From NCBI GenBank assembly GCA_937864535.1, contig CALMJS010000014.1, positions 1 through 64,000 of the forward strand: a stretch of 64,000 nucleotides of DNA, in the 5' to 3' direction. Of the stretch, positions 53,482 to 62,980 are shown in pieces. Source of the stretch: an uncultured Paracoccaceae bacterium. GTDB lineage: Bacteria; Pseudomonadota; Alphaproteobacteria; Rhodobacterales; Rhodobacteraceae. The notes under the pieces were generated by a model. That model saw only the letters and a program-made list of their open reading frames with translations. It was not told the DNA's origin and ran no database searches. How positions within the stretch are numbered: the first letter of the stretch is position 1; each line of letters begins with the position of its first letter. The translations under genes and the position numbers were made by a program.

Positions 53482-54110
53482 CGTACCGGATCGAACAGCG
53501 CCCGTTGCAGCGTACAGTCGCGGCGGGTGTCCGGTGCGCAGTCCCGAAATGTCAGGTCGGGCGTCAGGCAGATACGGGCCTCCTGGATATAGCCGTCATC
53601 ACAGGTGATGGTGATCGCATCAGGGCTAAGGTCAGGATTTGCCGCGATAAATGCCTCTTGGATCAGGCGGGCGGGCAGGGTGACCTGATCGGTCAGTCGC
53701 GCGAATTCCGGTGGGATGGTCAGCGTGTCATAGGCGCGGCGCAGCGTGGCGTAATAGTCCGCGCCGCTTAGGCCCGAACAGGTCCCGTGTTTGCGCCATT
53801 CATAAAACGCCAGCCCGGCGGACCCCATGATATCCGCCATTCTGTCCGATTGGCGTCTGGTCGGGGCATCTTGGCGGGTGGGGCAATCAGTGGGCCATCC
53901 CTCTTCGTATTGAGGCCACAGCCCATGCACCGTCCAGCCATAGCTGTAGGCCGGATCGCACTGCTCTGCTCCGCGCGCGTCTCCCTCTAACGCGCACCAA
54001 TTGGGCGACCACGAGAGAGCCAAGACATAGTAGTCAAAGTCGCCCGCCGTTCCGCCCGCGAAGGCGGGTGCCCCTAGCAGGCAAAAGGCGTATCGGAGGA
54101 TTTTGCGCAT
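53478..54110 (-). CDS. Ribonuclease T2 family protein
   Basis: A 210-aa secreted ribonuclease that cleaves RNA to 2',3'-cyclic phosphates. The two catalytic segments are WTVHGLWPQY, with the first histidine, and FYEWRKHGTCSGL, with the glutamate and second histidine. A signal peptide precedes DYYVLALSWSPNWC, and paired cysteines fit a periplasmic or secreted enzyme. The ATG at 54110 puts the signal peptide at the expected length; an ATG at 54131 would add seven residues. The stop overlaps that of the convergent oxidoreductase. Confidence 0.9.
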   Translation of the reverse strand: MRKILRYAFCLLGAPAFAGGTAGDFDYYVLALSWSPNWCALEGDARGAEQCDPAYSYGWTVHGLWPQYEEGWPTDCPTRQDAPTRRQSDRMADIMGSAGLAFYEWRKHGTCSGLSGADYYATLRRAYDTLTIPPEFARLTDQVTLPARLIQEAFIAANPDLSPDAITITCDDGYIQEARICLTPDLTFRDCAPDTRRDCTLQRALFDPVR

Positions 54111-54235
54111 TTTGATCTTTTCACAGGCCATATGTCCGACTATATACGACCCGAGTTCCCCTACAATGCGAACTGGGCCCGCGCGGTCCGCCCCCTGCGG
54201 GGCAGGGGAGAAGTATTGTTTTCTGGAGATGATCC

Positions 54236-55006
54236 ATGTCCGATAAACCCATCATGGCTAAGGCCACCGCTGTTTGGCTGATTGATAACACCACCGTCAG
54301 CTTTAAGCAGATTGCCGACTTTGTTGGCATGCACGAGCTGGAAATTCAGGGCATCGCCGATGGTGATGTGGCCCCCGGCGTCAAAGGGTTTGACCCGGTT
54401 GCCAATAACCAGCTGACCGCTGAAGAAATCAAAAAGGCCGAGAACAGCCCGCTGCACCGCCTCAAGCTTAAGTTCAACCCGTCCGCGGTTGGCGAGGAAA
54501 AGCGTCGCGGCCCGCGGTACACTCCGCTGTCAAAGCGTCAGGACCGTCCGAACTCGATCCTCTGGCTGGTTAAGTTCCACCCGGAACTGTCGGATGGCGC
54601 GATTGCCAAGCTGGTGGGCACCACCAAGCCGACGATTCAGGCGATCCGCGAACGTACCCACTGGAACATCGCCAACATGCAGCCGATCGATCCGGTCGCG
54701 CTGGGCCTGTGCCGTCAGTCCGAACTCGACATCGCCGTGCAAAAGGCCAACGCCAAGCGTGCCGCCGAAGGCACCGCGATGACCGACGATGAACGCCGCA
54801 AGCTGGTATCGACCGAGCAGAGCCTGTCGATGTCGCCCGAGCCGAAAATGCCGTCGGCAATTGCCGGACTCGAAACCTTTACGCTGGGCGGCGGTCTGGG
54901 CGAAGACCCGCGCGAAGACGAAGAAGACGATACCGATTTCTCGGATGCAGAGAGCTTCTTCAACCTGCCGGCAGGCGGGGACGATGAGGATGACGACGAC
55001 CTGTAA
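54236..55006 (+). CDS. TrcR-like cell-cycle transcriptional regulator (DUF1013)
   Basis: A 256-aa protein of the DUF1013 family named for the cell-cycle regulator TrcR in alphaproteobacteria. An N-terminal helix-turn-helix-like region (TAVWLIDNTTVSFKQIADFV) is repeated in style near NSILWLVKFHPELSDGAIAK with LVGTTKPTIQAIRERTHWNI. The C-terminus is very acidic (GDDEDDDDL at the end). The internal repeat suggests two DNA-binding elements. It is a single-gene unit with a terminator. Confidence 0.85.
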   Translation: MSDKPIMAKATAVWLIDNTTVSFKQIADFVGMHELEIQGIADGDVAPGVKGFDPVANNQLTAEEIKKAENSPLHRLKLKFNPSAVGEEKRRGPRYTPLSKRQDRPNSILWLVKFHPELSDGAIAKLVGTTKPTIQAIRERTHWNIANMQPIDPVALGLCRQSELDIAVQKANAKRAAEGTAMTDDERRKLVSTEQSLSMSPEPKMPSAIAGLETFTLGGGLGEDPREDEEDDTDFSDAESFFNLPAGGDDEDDDDL

Positions 55007-55032
55007 TCGTCGGCTGCAGTCTGCAAAAACAA

Positions 55033-55060
55033 AGCCTCGCAGGAAACTGCGAGGCTATTT
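55033..55060 (+). terminator. Rho-independent terminator of the DUF1013 gene
   Basis: A perfect ten-base stem (AGCCTCGCAG/CTGCGAGGCT) with a GAAA tetraloop lies 26 bases past the stop, followed by ATTTG. It could also serve recR on the opposite strand. Confidence 0.85.
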
Positions 55061-55078
55061 GTTTCAGGATCGATGGAA

Positions 55079-55672
55079 CTAGAGACTGCGGCGCGCCCTG
55101 AGGGCGGCGCTGATGGTGCCGTCGTCCAGATAGTCCAGCTCGCCGCCGATCGGCACGCCCTGCGCCAGCGAGGTCACGGTCATCTGCGGCAGTTGGTCCG
55201 CGATGTAATGCGCCGTCGTTTGGCCGTCGACAGTGGCAGAGAGGGCCAAAATCACCTCGGTCACTTGTTCAGAGGCGATCCGGTCCAGCAATTTGGGAAT
55301 CCGCAATTCTTCGGGCCCGACCGCGTCGAGCGCCGAGAGCGTGCCGCCCAACACATGATAGCGGCCGCGAAACACGCCCGACCGCTCCATCGCCCAGAGA
55401 TCGGCGACATCCTCGACCACGCAGATTTCGCCAGTCGCGCGGCGGTCATCCGAACAGATCGGACAAATGTCGGCGGTGCCGATGTTCCCGCAGTTCAGAC
55501 ATTCGCGCGCGGTCTGCCCGACCTTGGTCATTGCATCGGCCAAGGGCACCAGCAGGTGTTTGCGTTTCTTGATCAGATGCAGGACAGCGCGGCGGGCCGA
55601 ACGCGGACCCAGCCCCGGCAATTTCGCCAAGAGCGCAATCAGCCCGTCGATATCTTCGTTGCCCTGCGTCAT
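55079..55672 (-). CDS. recR: Recombination protein RecR
   Basis: A 197-aa member of the RecFOR pathway that helps load RecA at gaps. It has an N-terminal helix-hairpin-helix ([17 protein letters not shown]), the four-cysteine zinc site in [20 protein letters not shown] and the Toprim domain ([36 protein letters not shown]). It follows the nucleoid-associated gene by two bases. The dnaX-(membrane gene)-ebfC-recR order is the common bacterial arrangement with one insertion. Confidence 0.96.
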   Translation of the reverse strand: MTQGNEDIDGLIALLAKLPGLGPRSARRAVLHLIKKRKHLLVPLADAMTKVGQTARECLNCGNIGTADICPICSDDRRATGEICVVEDVADLWAMERSGVFRGRYHVLGGTLSALDAVGPEELRIPKLLDRIASEQVTEVILALSATVDGQTTAHYIADQLPQMTVTSLAQGVPIGGELDYLDDGTISAALRARRSL

Positions 55673-55674
55673 GA

Positions 55675-56022
55675 TCAGAAGGATGGCATCTCAAAGCCCG
55701 GCGGCAGGCCGAGCGATTCCGTCAGTTTCTGCATCTCTGCTTTGGCACGGTCGGCAGCCTTGGACTGCGCGTCCTTGATCGCGGCGAGGATCAGATCCTC
55801 GACCACTTCTTTGTCATCGGCAGAGAAAATCGACGGGTCGATGTCCAGCCCCTTCAGCTCGCCCTTGGCTGTGGCCGTGGCCTTGACCAGACCGGCGCCG
55901 GATTCACCGGTAACCAGCAGGTTTTCCAGATCCGATTGCATCTGGGCGACCTTGCCCTGCATTTCCTGCGCGGTTTTCATCATCTTGGCCATATCGCCAA
56001 GCCCGCCTAGTCCCTTGAACAT
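55675..56022 (-). CDS. YbaB/EbfC-family nucleoid-associated protein
   Basis: A 115-aa DNA-binding protein. The family pattern is visible in [40 protein letters not shown] and [20 protein letters not shown]. It is commonly encoded between dnaX and recR. Here the membrane-protein gene at 56023-56427 stands between it and dnaX. The start follows directly after that gene's stop, so the whole cluster is probably one transcript. Confidence 0.94.
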   Translation of the reverse strand: MFKGLGGLGDMAKMMKTAQEMQGKVAQMQSDLENLLVTGESGAGLVKATATAKGELKGLDIDPSIFSADDKEVVEDLILAAIKDAQSKAADRAKAEMQKLTESLGLPPGFEMPSF

Positions 56023-56427
56023 TCAGCGTTCCTTTTTCCTCAGGCGCCGGATGGCGCGAATGACAGCAAACAGCGTTATCGCAGCCGCAAACGCCGTGGA
56101 CAAGTAGGGCGGGGCGACGCAGCCTTCGCTGATGGCTTGGCCGTAGATGCCGTTGCCGTCCGCCATCCAGATCGGCGTTGAAACAAACAAGAGCAGGAAC
56201 GAGGCCGCAAAAATCCCGCCCATTTGCCACGCGGTGTGCCGGAAATACGATCCCGGCATCACGAGGATCAGCAGCAAGAACAGCAGCGGATTGGAAAAGG
56301 TCAGAGCCGGTTCCATCCAGATCGAAACCGGCGTGCCATCCCACGCAGGACGCAGATTGCCGCAAACCTCGGCCAGGGCGGGGACAGGCAGCGCGGCCAA
56401 GGTTAATCCGACTCGAAGGGGTCCCAT
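56023..56427 (-). CDS. Small membrane protein inserted between dnaX and ebfC
   Basis: A 134-aa protein beginning at the ATG at 56425-56427, 25 bases inside the end of dnaX. The N-terminus (LRVGLTLAALPVPALA) looks like a signal peptide or first helix, followed by three membrane segments: NPLLFLLLILVMPGSYFRHT, MGGIFAASFLLLFVSTPIWM and STAFAAAITLFAVIRAIRRL. I do not recognise the family. The position between dnaX and the nucleoid-associated gene is unusual, and the overlap suggests coupled translation. Confidence 0.65.
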   Translation of the reverse strand: MGPLRVGLTLAALPVPALAEVCGNLRPAWDGTPVSIWMEPALTFSNPLLFLLLILVMPGSYFRHTAWQMGGIFAASFLLLFVSTPIWMADGNGIYGQAISEGCVAPPYLSTAFAAAITLFAVIRAIRRLRKKER

Positions 56428-58169
56428 TCGTCCTCTACCTCTGCCAGACCTTCGGTCAGGGCGTCCTGTTGCAATTCCTCTAGACTGCGGACCTGCACGA
56501 TCTTGGATTTCGGAAAGGTCGCGAGGATCGACTGGACCAGCGGCAGGGCCGCGGCCTCGGCGGCCTTGGCCTTTTCGGCGGCATCGCGCACCTCTGCGAT
56601 GGACTGGGCGCCACCGGTATTGGCCACGATCACCGCCCAGCGGTTGCCCGTCCATTCCTGTAGTCGCGCGCCCAGTCGCTGCGCGAGGTCGGCAGGTGCA
56701 GTGGGCGCGGGTTCGAATTCGATCCGGCCCGGCTGATATTTGGCCAGCCGAACACCGCCCTCGACATCCACCAGCAGTTTGACGTCGCGATGGGCGCGGA
56801 TCAGGTCCAGTACATTTTCAAACGTCGCATAGCGGCCCAAGGCATGTTCCGCCAGTTGCGGCGCGGCCATGGCCCCGCCCATCGAAACCGGACCGGTCGG
56901 GCCAGAATGCGTGGGCGTATGGCTGCGACCCTGCGCCTGCGTCGTGCCGCCCTGCTGCGGGGCGCTGCGATAGCCGCCACCACCGCCGCCGGGCATTGGC
57001 GGGGGCGGAGCAGAGGTATTCAGTTTGCGGACCAGATCATCCGGCGTCGGCAGATCGGCCACATGGGTCATGCGAATGATGGCCATTTCGGCGGCCATCA
57101 TGGCGTTGGGGGCGGTGGCAACCTCTTCGATCGCCTTGAGCAGCAATTGCCACATCCGCGCGAGGATACGCAGCGACAGCCCGTCCGCCGCCGCGCGGCC
57201 CCGGCCCCGCTCTTCGGGGGACACGGTGGGATCGTCGGCGGCCTCGGGTGTGATCTTGATCACGCTGACCCAATGGGTCACCTCGGCCAGATCCCGCAGG
57301 ATCGCCATGGGATCGGCCCCGTCGGAATATTGCGCGCCCAGTTCGGTCAGTGCCTCGGCGGCCTGACCGCGCATGATCATGTCAAACAGGTCAAACACCC
57401 GCCCGCGATCCGCCAGACCCAACATGGCGCGGACCTGATCGGCGGTGGTTTCCCCCGCGCCGTGGCTGATCGCCTGATCCAAGAGCGATGTCGCATCGCG
57501 CGCTGACCCTTCGGCGGCGCGGGTGATCAAGGCCAGCGCGTCGTCGGTGATCTCAGCCCCTTCGGCGGTGGCGATTTTCCGCATCAGCGCAATCATCACC
57601 TCGGGCTCGATCCGCCGCAGGTCGAACCGTTGACAGCGCGACAGGACCGTCACGGGCACCTTGCGGATTTCGGTGGTGGCAAAGATGAATTTGACGTGCG
57701 CGGGCGGCTCTTCCAGCGTTTTCAGCAGGGCGTTAAAGGCCCCGGTGGACAGCATGTGTACTTCGTCGATGATATAGACTTTGTACCGGGCGCTGGCGGC
57801 GCGGTAATGCACGCTGTCGATAATCTCGCGGATGTTGGCCACGCCTGTATTGGACGCCGCATCCATTTCGATCACATCGACGTGCCGCCCTTCGATGATG
57901 GCGCGGCAATGTTCGCAGGTGCCGCAGGGTTCGACCGTCGGCCCGCCCGTGCCATCGGGTCCGATGCAGTTCATGCCCTTGGCGATGATCCGGGCGGTCG
58001 TGGTTTTGCCGGTTCCCCGTATCCCCGTCATGATAAAGGCCTGCGCGATGCGACCGGCGGAAAACGCGTTTTTCAGCGTGCGCACCATCGCCTCTTGGCC
58101 AACGAGGTCGGCAAAGGTTTCGGGCCGGTATTTCCGGGCAAGTACCTGATAGGCGGGGGCGTCTGTCAT
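56403..58169 (-). CDS. dnaX: DNA polymerase III subunits gamma and tau
   Basis: Clamp-loader ATPase (588 aa). Walker A is GIRGTGKTTTARIIAKG, the zinc module includes CGTCEHCRAIIEG, and the DEVH box is VYIIDEVHMLSTGAFNALLK followed by TLEEPPAHVKFIFATTE. Sensor and arginine-finger parts follow (LSRCQRFDLRRIEPE). A Pro/Gly-rich linker (around residues 390-430) precedes a tau-type C-terminal domain that binds the polymerase. No heptameric A-run for a frameshifted gamma form was noticed. It heads the recR cluster. Confidence 0.95.
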   Translation of the reverse strand: MTDAPAYQVLARKYRPETFADLVGQEAMVRTLKNAFSAGRIAQAFIMTGIRGTGKTTTARIIAKGMNCIGPDGTGGPTVEPCGTCEHCRAIIEGRHVDVIEMDAASNTGVANIREIIDSVHYRAASARYKVYIIDEVHMLSTGAFNALLKTLEEPPAHVKFIFATTEIRKVPVTVLSRCQRFDLRRIEPEVMIALMRKIATAEGAEITDDALALITRAAEGSARDATSLLDQAISHGAGETTADQVRAMLGLADRGRVFDLFDMIMRGQAAEALTELGAQYSDGADPMAILRDLAEVTHWVSVIKITPEAADDPTVSPEERGRGRAAADGLSLRILARMWQLLLKAIEEVATAPNAMMAAEMAIIRMTHVADLPTPDDLVRKLNTSAPPPPMPGGGGGGYRSAPQQGGTTQAQGRSHTPTHSGPTGPVSMGGAMAAPQLAEHALGRYATFENVLDLIRAHRDVKLLVDVEGGVRLAKYQPGRIEFEPAPTAPADLAQRLGARLQEWTGNRWAVIVANTGGAQSIAEVRDAAEKAKAAEAAALPLVQSILATFPKSKIVQVRSLEELQQDALTEGLAEVEDEWDPFESD

Positions 58170-58341
58170 GGCATCCTAGGGATTCTGTTCCGCGACAACG
58201 TAAGGGCGCAACGCCGCGAGGTCCACCATCTATCGCCCGATCGACCATTTGGGATCGAGCCCTAACACAACTCAGAAGTTACCCGTTAACGATCCCGTCA
58301 CGTTTTGACCACCGCACCTGAAAATAAGAGGTAACTGGGTC

Positions 58342-60126
58342 GTGTTTAGAAATATATCTGTGTCACTCAAGCTGCCGATTGCCGTGTTTGTGATGACGGT
58401 CTTCGCAGCCGCCGGCACTGCCGGGTTGACCTACCGTGCCGTTTCCAAGGGGCTTGAGGATCAAGCCCATCAACAATTGGTCGGCGCCAAGGACCAGGCG
58501 CGCGAAACACTGGACTATCTGTCGCGCTTGACCCAGTCGGACCTCTCGTCTCTCGCCCGTGACCCTGCGGTTTTGGCCGCCCTTGGGGGCGACGCTGCCG
58601 CACAATCGGACCTGACGCGCCGCTATCCTGCCGGAGGTGCATACGAGGCCGTCCTCATTCTGGATACGGCCGGTGGACAGGTCTATTCGACCAATCCGGC
58701 GGTAGACTTCCGGACCTTGGGTGTCGATATCTCGCAGGGAGCGATCTGCAATGACCGTGTGGCGGTGGTGAGTGCCCCGCTGATGGGCGATGGCGGTCAA
58801 AAAGTCGGCACGGTCGTAATGGTTCTGCCCACGCAAGCCGTATTCGACGTTCTTGCACCTGTCGCATCCGCCAGTTCCGATTTCGCGGTGACGCTGGCGC
58901 AGGACGGTGGCAGTCTGCTGGTCTATTCGCAGGGCGGCCTCGCGGATCAGAGCCTGCAAGAGGTCTCGGGACGGGTGCAGGACATCACCACCCTTCAAAC
59001 CCTCGACACCGAGAGAGCCGGCGAGCAATACGTTTTGCGTGACACCGTCAACTTCTTTGGCCAAGAGATCCCGATGACGGTCGTTGCCCCCGTTGAAGTG
59101 GTTCTGGCAGCGCGGATCGATTTCCTCAAGACGATGACGGCGGTGGTTCAGGCCTGTTCGCTGGCCTTTGTTTTGGGCGTGACCTTGTTCGTGCGCGCGA
59201 TCATGGCGCCGATGAAGGATTTTGAATCGAAACTGCTACGTATTGCAGCCAACCGGGACCTGTCGGTGCGCATCCGTGCCGAGGGTCACGACGAAATCGC
59301 CCGTAGTGCGCATGCCGTTGATAGCGTGCTGGATATGTTCGAATCCTTTGTTCGAGAGGCCCGCGCCAGCGCCGATGAGATGGAACATCTCTCACGCCGA
59401 CTGTCGCAAAATGCGGGCACCGCGTCCGAGGATGTCGAAGCCCGCTCTGCCTCGGTAGAAGAGCTGTCCTCGATGTTGCAGCAAACCGTGTATCAGGCAA
59501 CGACCGCGGCCGAGGCCGCCAATGTCGCTGTCCAGTCGATGAAAGAGGCGCAGGCCTTGGCCAAAGACGGCATGGCGCGCGTGAACGATATGGTCAAGAC
59601 CGTGACCAGCATCGCCAGTTCGTCGCGCGACATCGCAAATATCATCGAATTGATCTACGATATCGCGTTCCAGACCAACATTCTGGCCCTGAACGCCTCA
59701 GTCGAGGCCGCCCGTGCCGGTGTGCATGGTAAAGGGTTCGCTGTGGTCGCCAACGAGGTTGGCAACCTCGCCAAGCGGTCCTCTGCCGCGGTAGAGCAAA
59801 CCTCTCGCCTGATCGAAGGGGCGCTGGAACTGGTGCAGCGCGGCGAAGAAGTTTCCGAAGACACGCGTCTGGCATTCCAGCGCATCGCCGATCAGGTGCA
59901 GGCTGCCGACGCCCAGATGGCCAGCATTGGCGAAATTTTCGAAGTTCAGCAGGCCAGCGTCGCGCAGGCGAGCGAGAGCGCCAAGATGATCGCGATCGGT
60001 GCCAGCACCGCCCGCGAGCATAACTTCGAGGTCAGCGATGCCGCCGAGCGGTTGCTCAACCGCAGTCAGACTGTCCAGAACGATGTGGGTCGTTTCAACC
60101 ATAACCAGCGCATGGCCGCAGAATAG
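58342..60126 (+). CDS. Methyl-accepting chemotaxis protein
   Basis: A 594-aa membrane chemoreceptor. The first membrane segment ([20 protein letters not shown]) and the second ([20 protein letters not shown]) enclose a periplasmic domain of about 220 residues with a Cache-like pattern. A HAMP domain follows ([20 protein letters not shown]), then the signalling domain with the hairpin tip [20 protein letters not shown] and [20 protein letters not shown]. The C-terminal coiled coil ends in [10 protein letters not shown]. The start is GTG at 58342, preceded by AAGAGG. The MHYT gene is eight bases downstream. No che genes are in the window. Confidence 0.93.
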   Translation: MFRNISVSLKLPIAVFVMTVFAAAGTAGLTYRAVSKGLEDQAHQQLVGAKDQARETLDYLSRLTQSDLSSLARDPAVLAALGGDAAAQSDLTRRYPAGGAYEAVLILDTAGGQVYSTNPAVDFRTLGVDISQGAICNDRVAVVSAPLMGDGGQKVGTVVMVLPTQAVFDVLAPVASASSDFAVTLAQDGGSLLVYSQGGLADQSLQEVSGRVQDITTLQTLDTERAGEQYVLRDTVNFFGQEIPMTVVAPVEVVLAARIDFLKTMTAVVQACSLAFVLGVTLFVRAIMAPMKDFESKLLRIAANRDLSVRIRAEGHDEIARSAHAVDSVLDMFESFVREARASADEMEHLSRRLSQNAGTASEDVEARSASVEELSSMLQQTVYQATTAAEAANVAVQSMKEAQALAKDGMARVNDMVKTVTSIASSSRDIANIIELIYDIAFQTNILALNASVEAARAGVHGKGFAVVANEVGNLAKRSSAAVEQTSRLIEGALELVQRGEEVSEDTRLAFQRIADQVQAADAQMASIGEIFEVQQASVAQASESAKMIAIGASTAREHNFEVSDAAERLLNRSQTVQNDVGRFNHNQRMAAE

Positions 60127-60134
60127 GATCTGAG

Positions 60135-60926
60135 ATGGATCACTCTTTGCATTTTCTTTGGAACGCTCAGGGAACGACAGGGGCGCTTGTCGGCTCCTAC
60201 AACGGGCCGTTGGTGGTGTTGTCGATCCTGCTGTCGGTCATGTCGTCCTATATCGCGCTGGAGTTGGCGGGCAAGCTGGCGGCTGCGGGCAACTTTGCCG
60301 GACGGGGCCTCTGGCTCTGGGTCGGGGCCATGGTCATGGGCTGCGGGATCTGGGCGATGCACTTTGTCGGCATGATGGCGTTCGAATTGCCAGTGCCGAT
60401 CACCTATCGCCTTGATATCACGCTGATCTCTGTGTTGCCCGGAATTTTGGCCTCCTATCTGGCGCTGGTGCTGATTTCTCAGCCGCGTTTGGGTCTGGGG
60501 GGCATTTTGCTCGGGGGGGTGTTGTTCGGCGCCGGGATCGGGGCGATGCATTACATCGGAATGTTCGCCATGCTGACCAGTGCCGATATGGTCTATCGTA
60601 TCGATCTGTTCCTGCTCTCGGTGGTTGCGGCTGTGATATTGGCCATTCTGGCGCTGCTCGTCAGGGGATGGTTGCAGAACCTGCATCTGTCCAAGAACTC
60701 GGTCGTCGGGGCCTTTCTGGGTGCGGCCTTTATGGGGGCGGCGATTGCGTCGATGCACTATATCGCGATGAAGGCGACCATCTACCTTCCCGGCGACAGT
60801 CTGGCGGTGCATGGCGGGCTGAGCATGGAAACGCTGTCGTTGCTGACGGCGACCATCTCGATCATGATCGGTCTGGCCGTGGTGATCGTCGCCGAACTGG
60901 ACCCCGACAAACACGCGACGGTCTAA
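60135..60926 (+). CDS. MHYT-domain membrane protein
   Basis: A 263-aa seven-helix membrane protein that consists only of the MHYT sensor domain, with no attached GGDEF, EAL or kinase module. The motifs are WAMHFVGMMAFELP, GAMHYIGMFAM and ASMHYIAMKAT. The methionines and histidines are thought to bind a metal such as copper and sense O2, CO or NO. AGGA is six bases before the ATG. It sits eight bases behind the chemoreceptor gene, so it probably supplies that receptor with a signal through the membrane. Confidence 0.88.
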   Translation: MDHSLHFLWNAQGTTGALVGSYNGPLVVLSILLSVMSSYIALELAGKLAAAGNFAGRGLWLWVGAMVMGCGIWAMHFVGMMAFELPVPITYRLDITLISVLPGILASYLALVLISQPRLGLGGILLGGVLFGAGIGAMHYIGMFAMLTSADMVYRIDLFLLSVVAAVILAILALLVRGWLQNLHLSKNSVVGAFLGAAFMGAAIASMHYIAMKATIYLPGDSLAVHGGLSMETLSLLTATISIMIGLAVVIVAELDPDKHATV

Positions 60927-60943
60927 GAAAGCCGAGACGCAAA

Positions 60944-60979
60944 AAAAAGGGGGGCGACAGATCTGTCGCCCCCCTTTTT
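60944..60979. terminator. Strong bidirectional terminator
   Basis: A perfect palindrome with arms AAAAAGGGGGGCGACAGA and TCTGTCGCCCCCCTTTTT lies between the MHYT gene and the convergent glutamate synthase-like gene. Its T-rich ends allow termination in both directions. Confidence 0.9.
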
Positions 60980-60994
60980 GATTTCACCGGGCCC

Positions 60995-62599
60995 CTAGAC
61001 GCCGTCGTCGAGCGGTTCGAAACGGCTGGCCGATGCGCGACGCCAGCGTTTCAGATAGCCGTATCGGTCGTCATCTTCGCGGAGCAGGAACCCTTCGGGC
61101 ATGTAGGGATAGACCTCGTCCCCGACGACCATGTCCCGGTCCTTTTCGCGCATCAACAGATGGTAGGGCATGAACTGGCCGGGATGGGTCAAGCCGGCCG
61201 CGCCGGTCATATCGCCCAAGGCCTTGAGCGTATTGCGGTGGAAATTCGCCACCCGCTGATATTTGTCGCTGACCACCAGCGCGCGCTGGCGTTGCGGGTC
61301 CTGAGTCGCCACGCCGGTGGGACAGTGATTGGTGTGACAGGCCTGCGCCTGGATACAGCCGATCGAGAACATGAACCCACGGGCAGAATTGGCCCAGTCC
61401 GCGCCCAGGGCGAGCGTGCGCGCAATGTCAAAGCTATGGATCAGCTTGCCGCTGGCGCCGATCTTGATCCGGTCGCGTAGCCCGACACCGCGCAGGGTGT
61501 TGTGCACAAAGGTCAGACCTTCGACCAGTGGCATCCCCATGTGGTTGGCAAATTCCAACGGCGCCGCGCCGGTACCGCCCTCTTTACCGTCGACAACGAT
61601 AAAGTCGGGGGTGATGCCGGTTTCCAGCATCGCCTTGACGATACACATGAATTCCCGCCGGTGGCCGATGCACAGCTTGAACCCGACAGGCTTGCCGCCC
61701 GACAGGTCCCGCAGCTGCGCGATAAACGCCATCATTTCCAGCGGCGTTTCAAAGGCCGAATGGCTGCTGGGAGAGACACAGTCCTGCCCCATGGGAACGC
61801 CTCGCGCCTCGGCGATTTCGGGGGTGATTTTTGCGGCCGGCAGAACGCCACCCTGACCGGGTTTTGCGCCCTGTGACAGCTTTATCTCGATCATCCTGAC
61901 CTGAGGATCGGCAGCCACAGCGGCGAATTTGTCGGGATCAAAGCGCCCGTTGGCATCGCGGCAGCCAAAATAGCCGGTGCCGATTTCATAGATCAGGTCG
62001 CCGCCGCCCTCGCGGTGGTATTTGCTAATTCCGCCTTCGCCGGTGTCATGTGCGAAACCGCCGAGCTTGGCGCCCTTGTTCAGAGCCAGAATCGCGTTGG
62101 CGGACAGCGCGCCAAAGCTCATGGCGGAAATGTTGTAGATCGACAGATTGTAGGGCTGTTTGCAGTCGGGCCCGCCAATCAACACCCGAAAATCGGTATT
62201 TTCGATTTTCTTGGGGCGGATGGAGTGGGTCATCCATTGATACCCGCTCTCGTAGACCTTCATTTTGGTGCCGAATGGCCGCTTGTCCTCGACGTTCTTG
62301 GCCCGCTGATAGATCACGGCGCGGGCATCGCGGGAAAACGGGACCTCTTCGTCATCGCCCTCTAGCAGGTATTGCCGGATTTCGGGGCGAATGGTTTCGA
62401 AAAAATACCGGATATGGCCCAAGATCGGGTAGTTTCGCAGCACCGCGTGCCGGGTCTGGGTCAGATCGCGTATCCCCAGCAGGGTCAGGCCACCAAAAAC
62501 CGCAGCCAGAAGGATCATCAGTTCGGCGTTCAGCGGTATCATGATCAGGGATAGCGCGAATAGGACCGCGCAGAGCGCGATTGTCGTATACCTTGGCAT
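60995..62599 (-). CDS. FMN-binding glutamate synthase-like family protein
   Basis: A 534-aa membrane-anchored protein similar to the FMN/synthase domain of glutamate synthase. Two N-terminal membrane segments (YTTIALCAVLFALSLIMIPL and ELMILLAAVFGGLTLLGIRD) are followed by the TIM-barrel region: YNLSIYNISAMSFGALSANA, GGISKYHREGGGDLIYEIGT and GGTGAAPLEFANHMGMPLVE. It has the cysteine cluster SIGCIQAQACHTNHCPTGVA, as in glutamate synthases. There is no glutamine amidotransferase domain. The ATG at 62599 has GGGAGGACAA ahead. The physiological reaction is unknown. Confidence 0.88.
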   Translation of the reverse strand: MPRYTTIALCAVLFALSLIMIPLNAELMILLAAVFGGLTLLGIRDLTQTRHAVLRNYPILGHIRYFFETIRPEIRQYLLEGDDEEVPFSRDARAVIYQRAKNVEDKRPFGTKMKVYESGYQWMTHSIRPKKIENTDFRVLIGGPDCKQPYNLSIYNISAMSFGALSANAILALNKGAKLGGFAHDTGEGGISKYHREGGGDLIYEIGTGYFGCRDANGRFDPDKFAAVAADPQVRMIEIKLSQGAKPGQGGVLPAAKITPEIAEARGVPMGQDCVSPSSHSAFETPLEMMAFIAQLRDLSGGKPVGFKLCIGHRREFMCIVKAMLETGITPDFIVVDGKEGGTGAAPLEFANHMGMPLVEGLTFVHNTLRGVGLRDRIKIGASGKLIHSFDIARTLALGADWANSARGFMFSIGCIQAQACHTNHCPTGVATQDPQRQRALVVSDKYQRVANFHRNTLKALGDMTGAAGLTHPGQFMPYHLLMREKDRDMVVGDEVYPYMPEGFLLREDDDRYGYLKRWRRASASRFEPLDDGV

Positions 62600-62773
62600 T
62601 TGTCCTCCCTTTCCCGGACAGGGCCGGGCGGTCCGTGTCAAACCGACCTCGGGTCGGTCACTGCGGACTCTAACGGCAAAATGACAGGTTTTGTTGAAAA
62701 CTAAGTAAATAGACACGGTCAGAACGACCGAACTATCGGCCCGCCACAGGCTAAACGGACTGAGGGAGAGAGG

Positions 62774-62870
62774 TGAGAGGCTGGACAACGACCCAAGCGG
62801 GGCTCGTTACGGCTGCTTCCTTCCGGACCTGACCGGGTTGGCGAGGCGCTCGCCCGCGCCAACCTCTCAG
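62774..62870 (-). ncRNA. ffs: Small signal recognition particle RNA (4.5S type)
   Basis: Read on the minus strand the sequence contains GGTCAGGTCCGGAAGGAAGC and AGCCGTAACGAGCCCCGCTT, the conserved SRP Alu-less domain IV with the asymmetric loop that binds Ffh. The ends pair as GAGAGGTTGG and CCAGCCTCTC. The size of about 97 bases fits bacterial small SRP RNA. It lies between the glutamate synthase-like gene and the asparaginase gene. Exact ends are estimated from the terminal pairing. Confidence 0.92.
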
Positions 62871-62980
62871 GGGTCGAGATAGGCGACCTTGCGCCCGAGT
62901 GCAAGGGGGCCAGAGCCGAACTTCGGTTGAAACCGCCCCGGCTTCGGGTCAAATACGATGTGAATCCCGGAGGACCTGCC

